From a virus: a stretch of DNA of 64,000 nucleotides. The stretch spans positions 117,158 to 181,157 of IMG/VR virus record IMGVR_UViG_3300022562_000747; one strand, written 5' to 3'. This document shows, piece after piece, positions 23,326 to 32,519 of this stretch. How positions within the stretch are numbered: the stretch's first letter is position 1; every line of letters begins with the position of its first letter. The position numbers and the translations under genes were made by a program. The notes beneath the pieces are model-generated. The model did no database searches. It was not told where the DNA came from and was given only the letters and a program-made list of their open reading frames with translations.

Positions 23326-25284
23326 ATGCTCAAAGATGAATATTGTTATCCTGAATCGGTTATTTTGATCGATGAAGCCATAATTTATGAAAAGGCAAAT
23401 GAAGCCAAATCGGTAACCGAACCAGCAGTTCCCAAGCCTACCAAATCCCGTATGTCAAGCCAAAGTCATCTTGACCATGCCGAGGATTTGTTGATTCGTA
23501 AAGGTGAAAGAGGCTTTGATGATATTTTGTCGAGTCTTGGAAAGACCTATGACTATATTCGGGGGCGACACCGAAATGGTTACAGTATTTCCATGAAATT
23601 TGATGGTAGTCCGGGTATTCTTTGGGGTTATATCAAAGGCAAATTCTTTGTCGCAACCAAATCCTTTTTCAATAAGACCCCCAAAATCAATTTCACCGAA
23701 AAGGATATTGCAACTAATCATGCAAGTTCTTCGAGTATTCAGAAAAAACTTAAATTGATGTTGAAATATCTCCCGGCAGTTACCCCCAAAACAGGTATAT
23801 TTCGGGGAGACTTGATGTTCACTCCCGGTGATGTTTCTCAAGATGGGGATGATATCAATTTTACTCCCAATACCCTGACCTATCATGTTCCTTCGACTAC
23901 CCCGGAAGGAAAAGAACTTCTAAAAGCCAAGATAGGCTTAGTTCCTCACATGATTTATCATGAACAAGAAAATGGCGATCTAAAGGCTACCTTTGATAGC
24001 AGTTTGGCTAAATTCCGTCGAAGTCCTGATGTTTACTTATTCGACCCAAAAATTACTGGACCTTTCGACTTTCCTCCGAATAAACAGCAACAATTTGCTT
24101 CAGAATTGATGAAGGCTCGAAATCTTCAAAAGACCTTGGCTGATCTACATGTATTTGATGCAATAAAGGATCATGAGCCTCTATTATTGAGCTACATCAA
24201 TTCATCAATCAAGGAAAAGAAAGAACGATCCGTTGCAGGTTACATATCTTTTGTTCAAAAATTGTTCAAAAAACATATCGAACATGTAAAATTGGATAAA
24301 ACTAAGAACCGTATCCAAAAGGAAGTTGATGCCGAATTATTCCGGATCAATCAGAACAAGAAGGGTATTGAAACCCTATTCGATGCCCATAATCATATCC
24401 AAAACGCCAAGCAAGTTCTTGTTGATGTTCTATCTAAGACTTCTCCCTATAAAGAAACTATTCTAGGCAAACCCTCCAAACCGGAAGGTTTTGTCGTATC
24501 TGTTCATGGTCAACCGGTCAAGCTTGTGGATCGAAAGGAATTTTCCGCTGCTAATTTTGATTGGAACACTAAGGTCGATCCCGAAGATAATCCAATGGTC
24601 ATATCATGGGGACGTATGAATCCTATGACAGCAGGACACGAAAAGATGATGAATATTGGAAGTGATATTGCTCGCCGTATTGGAGCTAAACAAAAGGTCA
24701 TTATGTCCCGAAGTCAGGACCCGGAGAAAAATCCTCTAACTCCTCAAGAAAAATTGAAATGGGCAAAGACTCTATTCCCGGGCAAAGATATTGCTGTTGC
24801 GGGAGAAAATGAACCAACCCTTATTGCTCAATTACAACATATGTATAATAGTGGGGTCAAAGACCTTACTATGGTTGCAGGTAGTGATCGAACCAAAGAA
24901 TATACCAAAATCCTTGCTCGATATAACGGTCCCGGTGAAAACAAGCTATTTAATTTCAAGCGAGTTAGGGTTGTATCAGCAGGCGAGCGTGATCCAGATA
25001 GTGAAGGTATTGCAGGTATCAGCGCAAGCAAGGTTAGAAGCGCCGCTGCCAAGAATGATTATAAAACCTTCTCGTCAATGATCCCTAAACACGTATCTTC
25101 TCTTGCCCGTCAAGACCTATTCCATACCCTTCGAGCTAATCAAGGATTGGTAAAAATAGGCTCAGATACTCCGGGGATAGCTCTTAGCATATATTCTAAA
25201 CGGAAACAGGGGGATAAGGTGGGTGATGATTCTAGGCGCGAGATTGAAAAACGCAAAAAACAAGGAAATTGGACCGGAAAATAA
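23326..25284 (+). CDS. Ligase-like nucleotidyltransferase fused to a cytidylyltransferase-like domain
   Basis: 652 residues from ATG 23326. The N-terminal part (about residues 90-400) carries SMKFDGSPGILWG, like the KxDG nucleotidyl-lysine motif of DNA/RNA ligases, then FRGDLMF and, further on, KPEGFVVSVHG and VKLVDRKEF, which resemble ligase motifs III, IV and V. The C-terminal part (from about 420) has ISWGRMNPMTAGHEKMM, an HxGH-type nucleotidylyltransferase motif, and GISASKVRSAA, like the ISxSxxR motif of the same superfamily. Similar proteins occur in T4-like marine phages. Substrate unknown; RNA or cofactor adenylylation is possible. Confidence 0.7.
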   Translation: MLKDEYCYPESVILIDEAIIYEKANEAKSVTEPAVPKPTKSRMSSQSHLDHAEDLLIRKGERGFDDILSSLGKTYDYIRGRHRNGYSISMKFDGSPGILWGYIKGKFFVATKSFFNKTPKINFTEKDIATNHASSSSIQKKLKLMLKYLPAVTPKTGIFRGDLMFTPGDVSQDGDDINFTPNTLTYHVPSTTPEGKELLKAKIGLVPHMIYHEQENGDLKATFDSSLAKFRRSPDVYLFDPKITGPFDFPPNKQQQFASELMKARNLQKTLADLHVFDAIKDHEPLLLSYINSSIKEKKERSVAGYISFVQKLFKKHIEHVKLDKTKNRIQKEVDAELFRINQNKKGIETLFDAHNHIQNAKQVLVDVLSKTSPYKETILGKPSKPEGFVVSVHGQPVKLVDRKEFSAANFDWNTKVDPEDNPMVISWGRMNPMTAGHEKMMNIGSDIARRIGAKQKVIMSRSQDPEKNPLTPQEKLKWAKTLFPGKDIAVAGENEPTLIAQLQHMYNSGVKDLTMVAGSDRTKEYTKILARYNGPGENKLFNFKRVRVVSAGERDPDSEGIAGISASKVRSAAAKNDYKTFSSMIPKHVSSLARQDLFHTLRANQGLVKIGSDTPGIALSIYSKRKQGDKVGDDSRREIEKRKKQGNWTGK

Positions 25285-25292
25285 TCTATATT

Positions 25293-25305
25293 TATAAATA
25301 CTACG
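25293..25305 (+). promoter_or_regulatory. T4-type late promoter for the papain-like gene
   Basis: TATAAATACTACG matches the T4 late consensus at 11 of 13 positions, with the complete TATAAATACTA core. It is followed by AAAGGAG and ATG 25322. Confidence 0.8.
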
Positions 25306-25321
25306 AATAAAGGAGAATTAT

Positions 25322-26287
25322 ATGCCAAATCCACACAAATTATTCCGATTAGGTAAACATCCCAAGAAAACTGACCGTCGCACTTTGCAATTGGCACGAT
25401 ACTTGCCTACATTGCCGACACCCCCGACTAAAATTGATCATGCGTCGAAATTACCGGCTAATATCGGAATGATGGGAAATGATGTGTATGGAGATTGCAC
25501 TGTTGCAGCCGCAGGACATATGATTCAATCATGGTCAGTATATGCCGATGGTTTATTGACTATTCCAGATTCCGACATTATAGCAGCTTATAAAATCGTA
25601 TCACCAAATGATGATGGCGCATATTTGTTGGATGTTCTAAATCTCTGGAAAAAAACCGGGGTAGGAGTGGATAAGATCGAAGGATTTGTTGAAACTGGAA
25701 TGGCTGATCTTATTCAAGCAAAGATAAGCATCCAATATTTCGGATCAGCTTATATTGGTATGTCCCTTCCAAACACCAATACTTTTGGTCCTTGGGATGT
25801 TCCTAATCCAACATGGTCCCCCAATCCATACAATGGTCATGCAGTCAATTTGATGGCATATGATGATTCTCGACAAATGTTCAAGGTTGCAACTTGGGGT
25901 GAAATATGGGATATGTCCTATGGCTGGTTCCGCAAGTATTGTGATGAAAGTTATGCAGTTTTGAATGATCTGTCTCTATTGAGTCAAACCGGGAAAACTC
26001 CGGAAGGATTTGATTGGAATGCTCTTGTCTATGACTTGCAGCATATTGGCGATCCGATTGTTGATCCTATTCCGGAACCAACTCCAACTCCAACCCCGAC
26101 ACCATCAGGACCAATTGATATTACAGGTTTAGGGGGAGCCTATTGGGTTGTTTATTTGAACGATGTAGCTCAAACCCCGCAACATAGCCAGCAATTCGAA
26201 GCGGTGCAACATATAGATAAATTAAGATGGGAAAATCCAAACGCAAAATTAGAAATTAAACATAACGTTATTTACGTTGTAAAATAA
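25322..26287 (+). CDS. Papain-like cysteine peptidase-type protein
   Basis: 321 residues. Around residue 60: GNDVYGDCTVAAAGHMIQSW, the C1-type catalytic cysteine in a GDC(T/V)xAA setting. Near residue 178: YNGHAVNLMAYDD, the catalytic histidine. Then FKVATWGEIWDMSYGWFRKY, replacing the usual N-S-W segment. After a PTPTPTPTP linker (about residue 258) comes a small 60-residue C-terminal domain (GAYWVVYLNDV). Such proteins are also found in bacterial genomes with unknown targets. Late expression suggests a virion or lysis role. Confidence 0.7.
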   Translation: MPNPHKLFRLGKHPKKTDRRTLQLARYLPTLPTPPTKIDHASKLPANIGMMGNDVYGDCTVAAAGHMIQSWSVYADGLLTIPDSDIIAAYKIVSPNDDGAYLLDVLNLWKKTGVGVDKIEGFVETGMADLIQAKISIQYFGSAYIGMSLPNTNTFGPWDVPNPTWSPNPYNGHAVNLMAYDDSRQMFKVATWGEIWDMSYGWFRKYCDESYAVLNDLSLLSQTGKTPEGFDWNALVYDLQHIGDPIVDPIPEPTPTPTPTPSGPIDITGLGGAYWVVYLNDVAQTPQHSQQFEAVQHIDKLRWENPNAKLEIKHNVIYVVK

Positions 26288-26337
26288 CGAATTAGACCTT
26301 GAATTTTTGCGTCTTTTCGAGAAAGTAATTCCGACAT
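26272..26337 (-). pseudogene. Probable remnant of an HNH-type endonuclease (21 aa)
   Basis: Minus strand ATG 26337 behind AGAGG encodes MSELLSRKDAKIQGLIRYFT plus one residue, then stop. This resembles the first 20 residues of HNH homing endonucleases that continue GKPCKHGH (recollection). A minus promoter lies just upstream. It overlaps the 3' end of the papain-like gene. Confidence 0.4.
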
Positions 26338-26360
26338 ATAATCCTCTTATATTTCCATAA

Positions 26361-26389
26361 ATAATATCACAAATTAGTAATAAAGTCAA
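26361..26389 (-). promoter_or_regulatory. Sigma70-type promoter on the minus strand
   Basis: TTGACT, 17 bases, TATTAT on the minus strand, pointing at the 21-residue frame and then antisense into the papain-like gene. Confidence 0.6.
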
Positions 26390-26446
26390 TCCCAAAAAAC
26401 CTAAATATCATAGTAGTTAGCCTACGGGAACCCTATGGAGAAAATA

Positions 26447-29400
26447 ATGATAAATGGACCATTCACTCAACCTTTGGACAATATTGCCAAGGCTTATCAA
26501 GAAATCCACAAAAAGACGATAGAAGATGCCGAAAAAGCGGAATCTGCCAAGGTTGAGGCTAATACTCAACCTTTGAAAGAAGGATTTGATGATTATAACG
26601 AAATCGCCAAGGAACTAATCAAACGTTCCAAAGGTAAAGTCACCAAAGAACATATCCGAGATTTGGAAGATGAGCGTGATTCCCGAGGCTCTTTGGATTG
26701 GGATGAAGTTGCTCATCATATAAAAAAACATGGTGGAACTGTTGTTGAAGAAACCAAAAAGAAAGATAAAAAAAAGGTATGGAGTAAGGATGGCGACCCC
26801 AAGGAATATGGGGTAGATAAAGAACGTGAATTGGCAAAGGAAGAAAAGATTGACGAAATCAGTGTTGCCGCTGAAAAGAATTATTATAAGAAAAGCCATG
26901 GTTGGATAAGCAAGAAAACCCGCGAATTGAATAAACGGGCTTATCATGCCATTTCGGCTGATGAAGTTCCTTCTAAAAAGGAACGGGATAAAGTCGAACA
27001 GCGAAAGAAAATCAGCAACAAAGTATATCACAAGTTGATGGATGAAACTCAGCTTGATGAAATTTCCAAAAGAGCTTTAACAACCTACATTGACAAATCT
27101 GCTCAAGATTATAATTCTGCTAATAAAGAACGATATAATCAACTAACTTCATTCTATACAACGGCTGAAAAAAGACGCGATAAAAGATTGAAAGGAATTG
27201 GAACAGCATTCAAAAAATTACAGAATAAAATTTATCATGCTGATGAAGAAACTCAATTTGAGGAAGGATTTGCTCCGGTAACAAAAGACCGTCGAGGAAA
27301 ATGGTGGGCTGTTGATGTTGAATCTGGTATGGAACATCATGGTCCTTTCGATACCGAAGATGAAGCTCATTCGGCTCATGAAAAATGGGAAGCTGGTATT
27401 GCGCGTGAAGCTGAAAGAATGCGTAAAGCTTACATGTTGCAAAAATCCGGAAAAATGGATGAAGCAAAACGTCAATCAGTAATTGATGTATCCAGTGAAG
27501 ATGCTGCTCGTTCTATTCGAGATGCAACCCGTAAGAATTACGAAACAGCATCTAAACAAAAATTCCGTACTGATGATGCATATGCCAATGCCTTCCTATA
27601 TCCGAAAATCATTGGAAAATCAAAGGGATTGAAAATTCCGTTTATGTCCGAGGGTTTGAATGAAGCTCTTGATGTTCCGACTCCTTCCGCCGAAGAACTA
27701 GCCAAAAAATACAAACTATCTCTTGACCAAATCACCCAAATGATCAAGGTTGGAGCGGAAGTCGAGAAAGAACATACAACAACTGAAAAGAATGCCGAGG
27801 AAATTGCCCGTGACCATCTTGGCGAACGTCCTGATTATTATGACAAGTTGAAGAAAATGGAGGATTCTAAGGTTACTAAACCGGTCAAGGAAGAAACACT
27901 TGATGAAATATCATTTGATAAACTGGATCGATATATGCCCAAAGCACAAAAAGAATTGCAAACATATGGAATGAATAAACCCGAAACCGATCTAAGCATT
28001 TATGGTGACAGTAAAGCCGAGCAAGCAAGAGGGGCAGCTTATGAAAAGGATATTGATCGTCGCCGCCAAAATCGTAAATCAGGTCTAATGACAGCTTATC
28101 TCAAGATGAAAGCCCGCGCCAAAATTCCAGCGACTTATAATGATGATGATTTGTATCAAAGGGAAGAAACCGAATTGAATGAACTAAATCGATCCACCCT
28201 TGCATCTTATATTCCTAAAGCATATGCTAGTGGTGTTGATTCAACAAGTGATGCCCAAGCTTATTATGTTGGATGGACTGATCCTGATAAACCAAGACAA
28301 CAACGTAATCTTTATCGAAAATCTATGGAAAAAAACTGGGACAAAGTTGGAAATCGAGCAAGGGGTGTTCGTCTTGCTACTAAAAAACTTCAAGACCCTA
28401 AGTATGGAAGATTTGCGACCACTATTGGATTTCAAGCACATCAAGCTGCTACAAAAGAAGAAACCGAATTGAATGAACTTCAATCCAAGGGTGAATTTCA
28501 TCAAAAATTTAAATATGGAGATTGGCCAAAACCCGAACCAGCACAACTTAGTCTTTTCAAAAAGAAAAGAAAGCCTTTGAATAAAAGACCGACTGAATAT
28601 AAGAAAAAAGAATACAAGAGTTTTCCAATTGAAGTTCAAAAGAAAGCAAAACTTGTTCACAAGATGATGGGACAACAAGCGGTTTCGAGATATGAACCTG
28701 CATATCGTGAAGGTTTGAAAGAAAAAATTGCAAAATCAAAACAACGCCAAACAAAATCAGCTAAAAATTTCAAACTATCCCAAACACAATGGATAAAAAT
28801 GAAGAATGAAGAAACTCAGCTTGATGAATTAAACCGCTCAACTCTTGCATCTTATATCAAGAAGGCTCATGTTAGTGGATTGAAAGCAGCAGCAGAAGGT
28901 GAAGAAGCATATCAAGATAATTATCATTATGGTCGTGGTTGGGATACATTTCTCAAAAAAATGTATAAAGCAAATGCCGTTGGGGAAAAGCGTGAACGTG
29001 GTATCAACCTTGCGGCTAAAAAACTTCAAGACCATAAGTATGGAAGATTTGCAACTACTATTGGATTTCAAGCACACCAAGCTGCTGCCCATCGAAACGA
29101 AGAAACCATAAATGAAGGAAAATTACGTCCGCGTAAGATTTCCAGCATTATGAATGACAAACGTGATTGGCAAGGTAATTCCGAAAGAGCAAGGGGAAAT
29201 CCTGAATATCCAGCGGTTTGGCCAAAATATGATGAAAAGAATATTGGGGGCGGGGTCCTTCGCACAACTCATATTCCCAAGGAAAAAGTTGCGGAATATG
29301 AAAAGGATGTTGTCAAAAAAGGTGTAGCGGCTGGCAAATTCCTGAAACAACAACGCAAGGATTGGCTTGCTAAGAAAAAAGGTGAACGTGAAAAGGTTAA

Positions 29401-29458
29401 GATAAAGAATTTGGGGGTAGCTTGGGGATTTAACCCGGGCACCATGGGAGTCACCTGA
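26447..29458 (+). CDS. Long modular protein with repeated helical units separated by (L/I)xE motifs
   Basis: 1003 residues from ATG 26447 (MINGPFTQPLDN), behind GGAG; an ATG at 26435 lies in that ribosome site. Very Lys/Glu-rich and helical. It is a string of modules, each introduced by an acidic joint such as KIDEIS, TQLDEIS, TLDEIS, TELNEL or TQLDEL. Two modules (about 28170-28460 and 28813-29090) are close copies: NRSTLASYIxKA, then a variable part, then LAxKKLQDxKYGRFATTIGF. The (L/I)xE joints fit the T4 prohead protease site, so it could be an internal head polyprotein. I recall similar repeats in T4-like marine phages without known function. Confidence 0.6.
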   Translation: MINGPFTQPLDNIAKAYQEIHKKTIEDAEKAESAKVEANTQPLKEGFDDYNEIAKELIKRSKGKVTKEHIRDLEDERDSRGSLDWDEVAHHIKKHGGTVVEETKKKDKKKVWSKDGDPKEYGVDKERELAKEEKIDEISVAAEKNYYKKSHGWISKKTRELNKRAYHAISADEVPSKKERDKVEQRKKISNKVYHKLMDETQLDEISKRALTTYIDKSAQDYNSANKERYNQLTSFYTTAEKRRDKRLKGIGTAFKKLQNKIYHADEETQFEEGFAPVTKDRRGKWWAVDVESGMEHHGPFDTEDEAHSAHEKWEAGIAREAERMRKAYMLQKSGKMDEAKRQSVIDVSSEDAARSIRDATRKNYETASKQKFRTDDAYANAFLYPKIIGKSKGLKIPFMSEGLNEALDVPTPSAEELAKKYKLSLDQITQMIKVGAEVEKEHTTTEKNAEEIARDHLGERPDYYDKLKKMEDSKVTKPVKEETLDEISFDKLDRYMPKAQKELQTYGMNKPETDLSIYGDSKAEQARGAAYEKDIDRRRQNRKSGLMTAYLKMKARAKIPATYNDDDLYQREETELNELNRSTLASYIPKAYASGVDSTSDAQAYYVGWTDPDKPRQQRNLYRKSMEKNWDKVGNRARGVRLATKKLQDPKYGRFATTIGFQAHQAATKEETELNELQSKGEFHQKFKYGDWPKPEPAQLSLFKKKRKPLNKRPTEYKKKEYKSFPIEVQKKAKLVHKMMGQQAVSRYEPAYREGLKEKIAKSKQRQTKSAKNFKLSQTQWIKMKNEETQLDELNRSTLASYIKKAHVSGLKAAAEGEEAYQDNYHYGRGWDTFLKKMYKANAVGEKRERGINLAAKKLQDHKYGRFATTIGFQAHQAAAHRNEETINEGKLRPRKISSIMNDKRDWQGNSERARGNPEYPAVWPKYDEKNIGGGVLRTTHIPKEKVAEYEKDVVKKGVAAGKFLKQQRKDWLAKKKGEREKVKIKNLGVAWGFNPGTMGVT

Positions 29459-29483
29459 AACCGAAAACCTACGGGGAACCGGG

Positions 29484-30053
29484 ATGAGTAAACTATCAAC
29501 CGACAAAATACGCTATCTAGCGGCTCTTGGTCTTGCAGGCGATCAAGTCCATATCGGCTATTATGTCGCCGCTATGGAAAATCCATACGAAACGGTGCGT
29601 GATTCATTCCGTCGTGAATATGCCGCCGATGTTCTCAATAAATTGCTCGATATTGCAGCCGAAGATCAGCTTGTCTATGACCATATTGTATCCAATCTGA
29701 CCAAAGGAAATCCCAACCGTGAACGAGGACGCCCATGGATCAGTGATAGGGCTATGGAAGCTATCGAGGACAAAGCGGTTGAAAGTGGTATTCCGGTTCC
29801 GATATTGCTTGAGTTATATAATCGAGGGTATAACCAACCGCCCAAAATTCACTTAACTAAGGAAAATCAGGCATTCAATTGTATCAATAGCTATATTGCC
29901 AAGGGAAAAGCATGGCGCGACAATCCGGATTTACGATTGGATGGCACTGATTCCCTTCGCCAAATCTATTCCAATGATACCCCCGGGGAGCCTAATAGTC
30001 TAAATACTAAGAAATCGACTATTGATACTATCAAAAGGATTGTGAAAAAATGA
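29484..30053 (+). CDS. Hypothetical virion-block protein
   Basis: 189 residues, ATG behind GGGAACCGGG. N-terminal LSTDKIRYLAALGLAGDQVHIG and an all-helical body. No family recognised. It sits between two modular proteins and overlaps the second by four bases. Coding GC is slightly higher than in its neighbours. Confidence 0.5.
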   Translation: MSKLSTDKIRYLAALGLAGDQVHIGYYVAAMENPYETVRDSFRREYAADVLNKLLDIAAEDQLVYDHIVSNLTKGNPNRERGRPWISDRAMEAIEDKAVESGIPVPILLELYNRGYNQPPKIHLTKENQAFNCINSYIAKGKAWRDNPDLRLDGTDSLRQIYSNDTPGEPNSLNTKKSTIDTIKRIVKK

Positions 30054-32473
30054 CTAGACCTTTTCAAAGTCTTGAATCTGTTATTCGAGAACATCTAGCA
30101 AGAAAGGACCTTCATGAAGCTGACAATGTGGGGGAACGGGGAGTTATTGCATCCACCGATACACAAAATGTTTCTACGCCGACTGAAACCGCGCCTGATA
30201 AAAAGAACAAAAAGAAAAAAGAAGACGCAATTCAGAATGATCCCAACACAATTGAAATAGGAAAAACATCACCAATTGATTTAGCTCCAACAACTGACGA
30301 TCCCAAGATCACTGATTTGGTTGATAAAAAAGACAAGAAAATAGTTGAAGAAAAAGAAAAAACTTTGGGTAAGGGCATTCATTATCGTAATTATCATAAT
30401 CATATTCGTAAAGAAGTAATGAGAATTTTATCAGCTAATCAAAATTTAGCGGATAAACACGAAATAAGACCAAGAGGGGACCAAAAAAATGAAGAAAAGA
30501 CTTCGCAAATTATGGACCAAAGCAAAAAGATTCTTACCCAAGAAATCCAAGAAACGCCCATCATCGATCAAAATCGAAATGCCGAAGAAAAAATTTCGCA
30601 TTTAGATGAACGTAAAGACCAAACTGCCGAAGATGAACGTGTTTCAATGTATCATCGTGCCGGAAACGCCGAAGCCACTAAGAAACACCGAAAAGAAAAG
30701 ATAGTTCATCGAACCCGACAAACTATCAACGGAATACGTTTGCGTCAAAGAAAGATCAAGGAAGAAACCATTGATGAAACAAGTGATGTAGCGTTGAAAC
30801 GTTATAGACTTGCCCTTGCGCGAAGGCTTGGAATACCGGAAAATAAAATCCCCAAAATGAAAGGGGAATACAAAGATCATGAACATATTCCAATTGCTCC
30901 AACCCCATTGCTTGATAAAGGAAAATATCAACGAGTAGATTCGCATGGTGTTGTGCGTGAGGATACATTTGATCCATTTGCTGCTACTGGACAGTTGATT
31001 TCAAATATTATCAAAACAATTGCTCAAGCAAGAATGACACATAATAAACGAGCTAAAAACTCGCAATATAAAAATCATCCCCATCAAACTCAAAAAGCTC
31101 CTCCACCAGCTTCGGTTCCTCCGATACAGTCGGTCCAAAAACCTCCTCCGACACAATCAGCGTTGCCTCCACAATCGGGACAACCATCTGTGCAAGCCCC
31201 GGCTCCAAAACCAAAGAAACCAAAGTCTCCAACAGTATCTTATAAGATTGGACAAAAATGGAAACCGGCTCGACAAAAATTTAGAAACAAAGCCGAAGCT
31301 AATGCATTTATTCTATCAGCACTCAAAAGCAAGGGAGCAGGCTCCGGAGTTACATGGCGAATCAACGAAGGAATGATGAAGCGTTGGTTGATGGATATGG
31401 AATACCATGCCGATACTGTTCTACAAGCCAAGAAAGGTGACCGCAAAGCTGCTAAACAGGAATTTTTGAAGAAATTCCCCAACCAAGGTCATGTATTCGA
31501 TAATCATATGAAAGCTAATGATGAATACAATAGCGGACAGCAACAAGAAGAAACCATCAATGAACTTTATGGAAAAGGAACAGATTTATTCAATATTTAT
31601 CGTCACTGGAAAGATGAAGCTGAGAATGACGAAACAAAAACTAGTGCCGAAGCTAGAACAAAAACAAATAGAGCAGCTAATCTTATAAATCGTGGTAGAA
31701 ATTACAAGAATTGGAAAAAGAATGTAGCTTCAACTTCTAAAAAGTTTTATCAACAAGATTTAGAACGTAATAAAAAGGAAATGTCCGAAGAAACTATCAA
31801 TGAAATCTCCAAAAGGAGAGCCTTGGATTATATTGGGGGAGCCGTTGGATCAGTTGCCAATAAAAACATGAATTTGGGATATGAAATTGGTATTGGTAAA
31901 AAGGACGAAAAACGTTCCGAAAAAACCCGTAAACTAGGAAATAGGCAAGCATATATATCAATAGCAGCAAATAAGCTTGCTAAAAAGTGGGTCCGGGTTC
32001 CGGCAACCGAAGAAGTTGTTATGGAAGCAAAAAGAGCCGGTCTAACCCCGCGCGATACCGGCGATCAGCATATCATTAACCAACTAAGAACAGCCCAAGA
32101 TTTTGGTACTCATTCCCTTCGATTCAAGGATAATTCAACCCTTGACGTTGATCGAGCAACGGCTGACAAGATTTTGGACAAATATGAGGGATTGCGAACC
32201 TCTATTGACAAAGAATCCATGACCAATAGGCTATGGGCTTCGAAGCAATCCTTTAACGATTATATGAGTGGAAAGCCGGAAACTGTCCAAAAATCCGGAC
32301 CTTCCATGCCGTTTGGATTTGTTCCCAAGGGTCTAAAAGCCGGTAAAACCGGAGCATCTCGTAATCCAAGTCCTCTTGACCATAAAATAGCCAAGCCTTT
32401 TAGCTCAAAAGAGCTTGAAGATAAGGGAATCAAGTATCGAGAAGGGGAAAAGGACCCGAAATTTTGGACATAA
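30050..32473 (+). CDS. Second modular protein with (L/I)xE joints and Pro-rich linker
   Basis: 807 residues. N-terminal 180 residues are Lys/Glu-rich and look disordered. Modules begin after ETIDETS, ETINELY and ETINEIS joints, related to those in the 26447 gene. Between them is a PQSGQPSVQAPAPKPKKPK-type proline linker (about residues 345-395). The C-terminal region has TPRDTGDQHIINQLRTAQD and ends in REGEKDPKF. Probably a virion or head-associated protein, by analogy and position. Confidence 0.55.
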   Translation: MTRPFQSLESVIREHLARKDLHEADNVGERGVIASTDTQNVSTPTETAPDKKNKKKKEDAIQNDPNTIEIGKTSPIDLAPTTDDPKITDLVDKKDKKIVEEKEKTLGKGIHYRNYHNHIRKEVMRILSANQNLADKHEIRPRGDQKNEEKTSQIMDQSKKILTQEIQETPIIDQNRNAEEKISHLDERKDQTAEDERVSMYHRAGNAEATKKHRKEKIVHRTRQTINGIRLRQRKIKEETIDETSDVALKRYRLALARRLGIPENKIPKMKGEYKDHEHIPIAPTPLLDKGKYQRVDSHGVVREDTFDPFAATGQLISNIIKTIAQARMTHNKRAKNSQYKNHPHQTQKAPPPASVPPIQSVQKPPPTQSALPPQSGQPSVQAPAPKPKKPKSPTVSYKIGQKWKPARQKFRNKAEANAFILSALKSKGAGSGVTWRINEGMMKRWLMDMEYHADTVLQAKKGDRKAAKQEFLKKFPNQGHVFDNHMKANDEYNSGQQQEETINELYGKGTDLFNIYRHWKDEAENDETKTSAEARTKTNRAANLINRGRNYKNWKKNVASTSKKFYQQDLERNKKEMSEETINEISKRRALDYIGGAVGSVANKNMNLGYEIGIGKKDEKRSEKTRKLGNRQAYISIAANKLAKKWVRVPATEEVVMEAKRAGLTPRDTGDQHIINQLRTAQDFGTHSLRFKDNSTLDVDRATADKILDKYEGLRTSIDKESMTNRLWASKQSFNDYMSGKPETVQKSGPSMPFGFVPKGLKAGKTGASRNPSPLDHKIAKPFSSKELEDKGIKYREGEKDPKFWT

Positions 32474-32487
32474 CAACAAAAAAATTT

Positions 32488-32500
32488 GATAAATATAATA
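32488..32500 (+). promoter_or_regulatory. Possible late promoter before the structural gene
   Basis: GATAAATATAATA keeps the ATAAATA core of the late consensus (9 of 13). It is followed by AAGGAG and ATG 32520. Confidence 0.45.
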
Positions 32501-32519
32501 TAAACTAAGGAGAATAAAC

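Noticed and set aside
26435-26446. Upstream ATG as start of the long modular protein
   Set aside because: It overlaps the GGAG that serves ATG 26447; no ribosome site precedes it.
28170-29090. Direct DNA repeats within the long modular gene taken as a mobile element
   Set aside because: The similarity follows protein modules in frame and has no element ends, target duplications or transposase.
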